Shown: positions 58,664-64,000 of the stretch, one piece after another | Layout of the letters: the number at the start of each line of letters is the position of its first letter | How positions within the stretch are numbered: the first letter of the stretch is position 1 | Assembly (NCBI RefSeq): GCF_037940415.1 | Contig: NZ_CP149798.1 | Coordinates: 7,287,001-7,351,000 of the forward strand | DNA length: 64,000 bases | Origin: Streptomyces sp. f51 | GTDB lineage: Bacteria; Actinomycetota; Actinomycetes; Streptomycetales; Streptomycetaceae | Direction of reading: 5' to 3' | The notes under the pieces: model-generated | The model's database searches: none | The model's input: the letters and a program-made list of their open reading frames with translations, nothing else | Told to the model about the DNA's origin: nothing | Made by a program: the position numbers and the translations under genes

Positions 58664-59109
58664 GGACTCCGTTCCGGTGGTCCGCGCGGGGCGCGGAATC
58701 CTCCTCCGTGCGGCCGTCACCGGCGGTCGCGCACTGCGTGGGACATGCGCCGGCCTCGCCTGTCCGAGCCGCTGCCGGCGTACCGAACGCGTCTCGTCGT
58801 ATCAGATCGCGCAGCTGGTGAGAAAGCACCTCGTGCCCTGAACCGACCAGGTGCTCCGTCCAAGTGACAAGGCTGCTGCCCTAAAGCATGGCGCACGTCG
58901 CCGGCAGTCGCGTTCAATACCAGCGGACCTGGGCGGCCCCGTTGATGGCCCTGGGACTGACCCTGCATCCTTCGGACGGAGGTGCGCCTCTGACGTGCTT
59001 CAGCGGAGGCTGCATCCTGCGCATCTACGGGGACAGGGCCCGCCTCCGCCGTTGATCCGGACCTGGTCGGCCGTCGCGCGGGTCGCGGTCTCGTGACGGC
59101 CGCGGGTGG
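58664..59109. other. Intergenic region before the SpoIIE-type phosphatase gene
   Basis: About 445 bases between the divergent MFS start and the end of the phosphatase gene. No open frame with family features, no strong hairpin and no recognisable operator seen. It may hold the MFS promoter near 58700-58760. Confidence 0.4.
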
Positions 59110-61545
59110 TCACGGCTGTGGCAAGGGCTGCTCCGTCCAGACCGTTTTGCCGTCGTGGGCGTAGCGCGTGCCCCAGCGTTCCGTGAGTTGGGCGACCAGG
59201 AAGAGGCCGCGGCCGCCCTCGTCCGTGCTGAGAGCCCTTCGCAGGTGAGGGGACGTGTGGCTGGTGTCGGACACCTCGCAGATCAGGCAGTGCGTACGGA
59301 TCAGGCGCAGGGTGACGGGGCCGTCCCCGTACCGGTAGGCGTTGGTGACGAGCTCGCTCGTGATCAGTTCGGTGGTGAAGACCATGTCCGACAGTCCCCA
59401 CTCGGCCAGCTTCGCCGTGATCAGCTCCCTGGCGCGGGAGGCGGCGGTCGCTTCCAACGGCAGCTGCCAGGTGGCGACGTTCTCCGGCGGCAGCACCCGG
59501 GTGCGGGCCATGAGCAGCGCGATGTCGTCGTTCGGGCGGCGGTTCGTGGGCAGCAGCGCCTCGATCACGCCGTGGCAGGTGCTCTCCAGCGGATCGTCGG
59601 TGAGGGCGAGACATTCGTGCAGCTTCTCCAGCGCGGCGTCGATGTCGCCGTCGCGCGCCTCCAGGAGCCCGTCGGTGTAGAGCGTGAGCAGGCTGCCCTC
59701 CGGGAGGTCGATGTCGTACATCTCGAACGGCAGTCCGCCCAGGCCGAGCGGCGGACCCGCGGGCAGGTCGAGCACGGTCACCCGGCCGTCCGGCGTGGAC
59801 ACCAGGGGTGCCGGGTGGCCGGCGCGTGCCAGGGAGCAGCGCCGGGAGACCGGGTCGTAGACCGCGTACACACAGGTGGCTCCGAGCGTCTGTTCGACCG
59901 GCGGCTGGTCGCCCTCGGCGTTCGCCTCCACCTCGGCGGCCAGCAGGCTGACCAGGTCGTCCAGCCGGGCCACCACCTCGTCCGGTTCCAGATCGAGGCT
60001 GGCCAGGGTGCGTACGGCGGCCCGCAGGCGCCCCATCGAGGCCGCGGCGTGGATGCCGTGGCCGACCACGTCCCCCACGACCAGCGCGACCCGGGCCCCC
60101 GACAAGGGAATCACGTCGAACCAGTCACCGCCGATGCCCGGTTCCCCGCTCGCCGGGAGGTACCGGCAGGCCACCTCGACAGCCGGCAGGTCGGACACCG
60201 CGCCCGGCAGCAGGCTGCGTTGCAGGGTCAGCGCGGCGCTCTGCTGCTGGGTGAAGCGGCGCGCGTTGTCGATGCACACGGCCGCACGCGAGGAGAACTC
60301 GTGCGCCACCGCGGCATCGTCGTCCTCGAACGGCTCCGACTGGCGTACGCGCCACAGGCTCACCACGCCCAGGACGAGGCCGCGCGCCAGCAGGGGCACC
60401 GCGATCAGGGAATGAACACCGAGACCCACGGCGACCTCGATCCGCCGCCGGTCCATGGCGTACCACTCGGGGCGCAGCGACAGCAGCCGTTCGAGGACCG
60501 GGCGACGCTCGGCCAGGCACCGCGCCTGCGGAGAATCGGGCAGCAGCGGCACCACTTCGCCTTCCTGATACGGGACCCGTGGTTCCGCGGGCGACAAGGC
60601 CACGCGCAGGAGCGCACCCGCCATGTGCGAGGGCAGTTCGTCACCGAGAGCGACCGGCTTCAGGAGGTCCACCGAGCAGTAGTCGGCCAGGCCGGGGGCG
60701 GCGACCTCGGCCAGTTCCCGGGCCGTCTGCGTCACGTCCAGTGAGGTTCCGATCCGGGCGCTGGCCTCGTTCAGGAGGGTGAGCCTGCGTCGCGCCTGGT
60801 AGCGCTGCGTCACGTCCTCGATCGTCTCCGCCACGCCGAGGACCCGGCCCGAGGAGTCCTCCATCCGGAACGCGGAGACGGACACCATCCGCTCCCGGCC
60901 GGGAGCGTGGCGTGTCCGGGCCGACTGCTCGGTGAAGATCAGCGGCTCGCCGGTCTCCAGCACGTGGCGTACCCGCTCCTCGGCCGGACCCGCGTCCTCG
61001 TCGACGAGGAATTCACCGGAACTACGGCCCACCGGCGCCTCGGCCGTGATGCCGCTCGTCTTCTCGATCGCCCGGTTGATCCGGATGACTTTCCTGTCCG
61101 GGCCGTGAATGGCGAGACCGATCGGGGACCGGTGGTAGAGGCCGTCGAGCAGCGCGCGGTCCCGTTGCCAGGCGACGACCTCCGAGGCAGGGGCACCGAC
61201 CAGGAACCACTCCTGACGATCTCCGTCGCGGGCGATCGCACGGGCCCGGAAGCCCATCTCCACACGCCGTCCGTCGTGGTGCCGGACGGGCAGGACCCCG
61301 AACCAGCCCCCCGCCCTCATGGCTCCCACGACGACGGACCGCGCCACCGGCAGGTCACGGGCGTCGATCAGCAGATCCCGCCACGCCCGTCCGATCACTT
61401 CCTTGGCCCGGTAGCCCAGCAGCTCCTGGGCACGCGCGCTCCAGCCGACCACGGTGCCGTGGTCGTCCAGCACGGCCGAAGCGGCATGCCCGAGGGCGAA
61501 CGGATCCTCGGGACTCTCGCTGAAATGCATCGAGGGTGTCCCCAT
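59110..61545 (-). CDS. PAS-PAS-GAF-SpoIIE-HATPase regulatory phosphatase/kinase
   Basis: An 811-residue cytoplasmic signalling protein. Two PAS domains (about 15-125 with DDHGTVVGWSARAQELLGY, and 130-250 with PIGLAIHGPDRKVIRINRAIE), a GAF domain (about 260-430), a PP2C-type SpoIIE phosphatase (about 450-665; metal motifs GIGGDWFDV and LVVGDVVGHG) and a C-terminal anti-sigma-type ATPase domain (ELITSELVTNAYRYGDG, EGGRGLFLVAQL). Such proteins control sigma factors of the SigB/F type through anti-anti-sigma factors. ATG 61545 follows GAAGAGG. Confidence 0.92.
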   Translation of the reverse strand: MGTPSMHFSESPEDPFALGHAASAVLDDHGTVVGWSARAQELLGYRAKEVIGRAWRDLLIDARDLPVARSVVVGAMRAGGWFGVLPVRHHDGRRVEMGFRARAIARDGDRQEWFLVGAPASEVVAWQRDRALLDGLYHRSPIGLAIHGPDRKVIRINRAIEKTSGITAEAPVGRSSGEFLVDEDAGPAEERVRHVLETGEPLIFTEQSARTRHAPGRERMVSVSAFRMEDSSGRVLGVAETIEDVTQRYQARRRLTLLNEASARIGTSLDVTQTARELAEVAAPGLADYCSVDLLKPVALGDELPSHMAGALLRVALSPAEPRVPYQEGEVVPLLPDSPQARCLAERRPVLERLLSLRPEWYAMDRRRIEVAVGLGVHSLIAVPLLARGLVLGVVSLWRVRQSEPFEDDDAAVAHEFSSRAAVCIDNARRFTQQQSAALTLQRSLLPGAVSDLPAVEVACRYLPASGEPGIGGDWFDVIPLSGARVALVVGDVVGHGIHAAASMGRLRAAVRTLASLDLEPDEVVARLDDLVSLLAAEVEANAEGDQPPVEQTLGATCVYAVYDPVSRRCSLARAGHPAPLVSTPDGRVTVLDLPAGPPLGLGGLPFEMYDIDLPEGSLLTLYTDGLLEARDGDIDAALEKLHECLALTDDPLESTCHGVIEALLPTNRRPNDDIALLMARTRVLPPENVATWQLPLEATAASRARELITAKLAEWGLSDMVFTTELITSELVTNAYRYGDGPVTLRLIRTHCLICEVSDTSHTSPHLRRALSTDEGGRGLFLVAQLTERWGTRYAHDGKTVWTEQPLPQP

Positions 61546-61617
61546 AACCACCTCTTCGTCTCCGTGCCTCCGATGTTCCTCCTCCCGCTGCCCGTCCGCG
61601 ACTCTCCCCTTCCCCCC

Positions 61618-61717
61618 GGCCCCGTCAGTCCGCCGCTCTCTCCCGGTCCCGTCAGTCCGCCGCTCCCTCCCGGCCCCGTCAGTGCGCCGCTGTCTCCCCG
61701 CTCCGTCAGTCCGCCGC
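61618..61717. repeat. 27-bp tandem repeat overlapping the 3' end of a response regulator gene
   Basis: Four units of 27 bp, each with a CCGTCAGTCCGCCGCT-type core. On the minus strand the last unit includes the final codons and TGA of the NarL-type regulator, and the other units repeat that stop context in the same frame (27 is a multiple of 3). The array seems to have grown from the gene end. Confidence 0.8.
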
Positions 61718-62401
61718 CGGGATCAGCCCGACCCGGTACGCGAGGACGACTGCCTGGACGCGGTCGCGCAGGCCCAGCTTGGCCAGGATCCGGGAAACGT
61801 AGGTCTTGACCGTCTCGGGCGTGATGAACAGCGCCGCGGCGATCTCCTTGTTCGACAGCCCCTCGGCGATCCGCCGGAGCACGTCCAGCTCGCGGGGGGT
61901 CAGCGCCCGTGCGAGTTCTTCCCTGGCGGCCGGCCGTGAGGTCTCGGACGGCCGCAGATGTTCGGCGAAATGACCGATGAGATGGCGGGTGACGGCGGGT
62001 GCGAGCAGGGCCTCGCCCCGGGCGACCGTCCGGATCCCGTTCACCAGCTCCGCGGGAGGCGCGTCCTTGAGCAGGAAGCCGCTGGCTCCGGCCCGCAACG
62101 CGTCGTAGACGTAGGCGTCGACGTTGAACGTGGTGACGACCAGCACCTTCGGAGGGACCCCGGCATCGGGACCGGCCAGCTGCCGGGTCGCCTGGATGCC
62201 GTCCAGCAGGGGCATCCGGATGTCCATCACGACCACGTCGGGCCGCAGCCGCCGTGCGGCTTCCACCGCCGCGTGCCCGTTCTCGGCCTCCCCGACGACC
62301 TCGATGTCGGGCTGCGCGGAGAAGATGGTGACGTAGCCGGTCCGCACCAGTGCCTGGTCGTCGCAGACGAGTACACGGATGGGCTGCGGCGCATGGCTCA
62401 C
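61706..62401 (-). CDS. NarL/LuxR-family response regulator
   Basis: A 231-residue regulator with receiver Asp60 (VVVMDIRMPLLDG), Lys in LLKDAPP and a C-terminal LuxR helix-turn-helix (LTPRELDVLRRIAEGLSNKEIAAALFITPETVKTYV-type, in pieces). GTG 62401 follows AGGAG. It is 4 bases downstream of its kinase gene. Targets unknown; the CPBP protease gene upstream may be related. Confidence 0.92.
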   Translation of the reverse strand: MSHAPQPIRVLVCDDQALVRTGYVTIFSAQPDIEVVGEAENGHAAVEAARRLRPDVVVMDIRMPLLDGIQATRQLAGPDAGVPPKVLVVTTFNVDAYVYDALRAGASGFLLKDAPPAELVNGIRTVARGEALLAPAVTRHLIGHFAEHLRPSETSRPAAREELARALTPRELDVLRRIAEGLSNKEIAAALFITPETVKTYVSRILAKLGLRDRVQAVVLAYRVGLIPAAD

Positions 62402-62405
62402 GGGG

Positions 62406-63638
62406 TCACTCCTGAACGGGCCGGGAAGGAATCGTCGCGCGGATCTCGAACCCGCCCTCGGGCCGGGCTCCGGCCTCCAGTTCACCATCCAGCATCCGCA
62501 CCCGTGCACGTAATCCGGCCAGACCTCGTCCGCCTCCCGGGCCGGGCTTCCGTGCGGCCGGTACGGCCGCGGGGGAGGCGGCGGGTGCGTCGGTCGTCAC
62601 CTTGATCTCTACGTGTTCCTCGCGATGCCGGACCAGGACGCGTGTGGTCTGCCCGGACGCGTGCTTCATCGCGTTGGTGAGCGCCTCCTGCACCACGCGG
62701 TACGCGGCCAGTTCCACGTCCACGGACCGCGCCCGCCGCTCGCCCTCCTCGCTGAGCTCGACCAACTGACCCGATCTGCGGGCCTGTTCGACCAGGTCCA
62801 CCACCCGTCCCAGGGTCGGGGCCCGGTCCGCGCGCGCCGGATCGGCGACCGCGGACTCGCCGGTCGCCTCCAACACGCCGAGCAGGTACCGCAGTTCCGT
62901 GAGCGCCCGGCGACCGGTGTCGCTGACGGCCGTCAGTCCCTCGGCGGCCCGTTCGGGCGCGGACGTGAGCAGGAACTGCGCCGCGTCGGACTGGACCACC
63001 ATGGCCGTCACATGGTGGGTGACCACGTCGTGCAGTTCGCGGGCGATCCGTGCCCGCTCGGCGGCCGTGGCCACCTCGGCGGCCAGCCGCCGCCGCTCCG
63101 CCTCTTCCCGTCGCCGCGTGCGTACGGCGCCTCCCACCAGCCAGATCGCGGCCAGAGTGAGATAGAACGCCAGGAAGTCCGGGATCTCCTGCGGTGAGCC
63201 GAGGTGGTGCAGGACGACGGCCAGGACCGCGTAGGCCGCACTGGCCGCGACGGTCACCGCGCGGCGGAGACCGGCCAGATGGGCCCCGGCGGAGTACAGG
63301 GCGAGATACAGCCCCATGCTCCCGAACGTCGTCGCGAAGCCCATCGCCTGGTGCACGGCGAACGCGCCCGCGACGACGGCCAGACAGACCGCGGGCCACC
63401 GGCGGCGGGCCGCGAGCGGCAGGGTCTGGGCCAGGACCAGCACGATGCCCAGGGCGTTCGCCGGCCGCTCGGGCAGATCGCCGATCTGCCCTCCGATGTT
63501 CGACAGGGTCGGCACGAACGCCAGCAGAGTGAGCGTCAGAGCGAGGACGCCGTCCTTGACGGAGGCGTCCCGCTCGCTCCACCAGTGCAGGGGCGCCCGC
63601 AGCGGCGTGGGACTCCAGGACTCCTGACGGAACATCAT
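62406..63638 (-). CDS. NarL-type sensor histidine kinase (HisKA_3)
   Basis: A 410-residue kinase with five or six N-terminal helices (about 28-172), no large extracytoplasmic sensor, HisKA_3 with His203 in ARELHDVVTHHV, and an ATPase domain with EALTNAMKHASG and GGRGLAGLRARV. The intramembrane-sensing layout is typical of cell-envelope stress kinases. ATG 63638 follows GAGAAAGAG. It forms a pair with the downstream regulator. Confidence 0.92.
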   Translation of the reverse strand: MMFRQESWSPTPLRAPLHWWSERDASVKDGVLALTLTLLAFVPTLSNIGGQIGDLPERPANALGIVLVLAQTLPLAARRRWPAVCLAVVAGAFAVHQAMGFATTFGSMGLYLALYSAGAHLAGLRRAVTVAASAAYAVLAVVLHHLGSPQEIPDFLAFYLTLAAIWLVGGAVRTRRREEAERRRLAAEVATAAERARIARELHDVVTHHVTAMVVQSDAAQFLLTSAPERAAEGLTAVSDTGRRALTELRYLLGVLEATGESAVADPARADRAPTLGRVVDLVEQARRSGQLVELSEEGERRARSVDVELAAYRVVQEALTNAMKHASGQTTRVLVRHREEHVEIKVTTDAPAASPAAVPAARKPGPGGGRGLAGLRARVRMLDGELEAGARPEGGFEIRATIPSRPVQE

Positions 63639-63663
63639 GTTCTCTTTCTCCGACCGGACTTGC

Positions 63664-64000
63664 TCACTGACGGGCCTTGCGTCGCGGCAGCAGGCCGCCC
63701 TTCCGGCGGGCGAGGGCGATCAGCCGGACGGTGATCAGTACGCTGAGGGCGACGGGCACGATCGACGTCTCCAAGCCGAAGCCGCCGCCGTTCAACAGGG
63801 CGGAACCATGGACGTCGACGGTGTAGAGACCCTCGGGCGTGTGTCCGGAGACCGGGATGCCGAGCAGTTGCTCAGCGGTGTTCCAGGCGAAGTGCAGGCC
63901 CGCGACGAACCAGATGCTACGCCGCCACAGGAACGCGGCACCAAGCATGACGCCTGCCTCGACGGCGATCGCCACCGCGCTCCAACCGTTGGCCCCCGGA
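63664..64000 (-). CDS. CPBP-family intramembrane metalloprotease (partial at window end)
   Basis: The C-terminal 111 residues of a CPBP (CAAX/Abi-type) protease. AGLHFAWNTAEQLLGIPVSG carries the His and Asn of the conserved third motif, followed by a C-terminal helix (VPVALSVLITVRLIALA). The N-terminal part with the EExxxR motif is beyond the window. It precedes the NarL-type kinase by 25 bases, so it may be in the same operon. Confidence 0.8.
   Translation of the reverse strand, partial: PGANGWSAVAIAVEAGVMLGAAFLWRRSIWFVAGLHFAWNTAEQLLGIPVSGHTPEGLYTVDVHGSALLNGGGFGLETSIVPVALSVLITVRLIALARRKGGLLPRRKARQ

Noticed and set aside
56043..58829. Long minus-strand frame spanning the histidine kinase and MFS genes
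   Set aside because: It overlaps two genes on opposite strands in unrelated frames and shows no protein features.
1..64000. tRNA, rRNA, riboswitch and prophage searches by eye
   Set aside because: No conserved tRNA arms, rRNA segments, riboswitch cores or phage structural genes were recognised; this is a limit of reading by eye, so small RNAs could be missed.

Overview
The window is high-GC actinobacterial DNA, almost certainly a Streptomyces chromosome. The evidence is a strong G/C preference at third codon positions, many GTG starts and GTGA/ATGA gene overlaps, a SigB/F-type stress sigma factor, a mycothiol-dependent isomerase-type protein, two ECF sigma genes of actinobacterial types, a secreted GH19 chitinase with DasR-like sites, a DmdR/IdeR-type iron box, and several DUF families typical of Streptomyces. 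I saw no rRNA, tRNA, CRISPR array or phage module. The many secondary-metabolite, catabolic and secreted-enzyme genes suggest an accessory or arm-like part of the chromosome.

Layout. 0-4 kb: end of an unknown gene, a secreted GH87-type alpha-1,3-glucanase and an MFS exporter. 4-10.5 kb: a small oxidative cluster (Rieske oxygenase, FAD-linked oxidase, an unrecognised protein, an O-methyltransferase broken by an in-frame TGA, a kinase-fold protein). 10.5-17 kb: PepSY membrane protein, SigB-type sigma factor, DUF2231 protein, chitinase, DUF3626 protein. 16.5-29 kb: a MarR regulator with its divergent MFS exporter, then an MDMPI protein, LtrA, VOC, HxlR/NmrA pair, an iron-regulated divergent pair (siderophore-interacting protein and siderophore-type acetyltransferase) and a secreted protein. 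29-45.6 kb: a large catabolic island. 45.7-52.7 kb: DGPF protein with ECF42 sigma, a squalene/phytoene synthase-like protein, a MerR regulator with divergent target, DUF4839 protein, and two degraded genes (a GNAT and an ECF41/SigJ-type sigma). 52.8-58.7 kb: DUF4956-VTC-PAP2 operon, an OmpR-type two-component system, MFS exporter. 59-64 kb: SpoIIE-type phosphatase, NarL-type two-component system, CPBP protease fragment.

The catabolic island is the most interesting part. A cytochrome P450, a glutamine-synthetase-like gamma-glutamyl ligase, a [3Fe-4S] ferredoxin, a ferredoxin reductase, an acetoacetate-decarboxylase-family protein, an aldehyde dehydrogenase, a class III extradiol dioxygenase and a fumarylacetoacetate-hydrolase-family protein are followed by a TetR regulator, an APC permease, a class I amidotransferase, a second aldehyde dehydrogenase, a PuuD-type gamma-glutamyl hydrolase and a MarR regulator. 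This combines a Puu-like gamma-glutamyl-amine route with a homoprotocatechuate-type meta-cleavage route. Five promoter regions share a palindrome of the form GTTTG-N4-CAAAC. In four of them it starts at or within two bases of the end of a recognisable -10 hexamer, and one of these precedes the MarR gene. I infer a single repressor-controlled regulon for an aromatic amine or related substrate. A TnpB (IS200/IS605-type) gene has inserted between the second aldehyde dehydrogenase and the PuuD gene.

A second theme is decay and slippage. There is one nonsense-interrupted gene, one frameshifted sigma gene and two GNAT remnants, and at least seven intergenic tandem-repeat arrays with different periods (7, 14, 17, 21-22, 23, 26, 27 and 37 bp).
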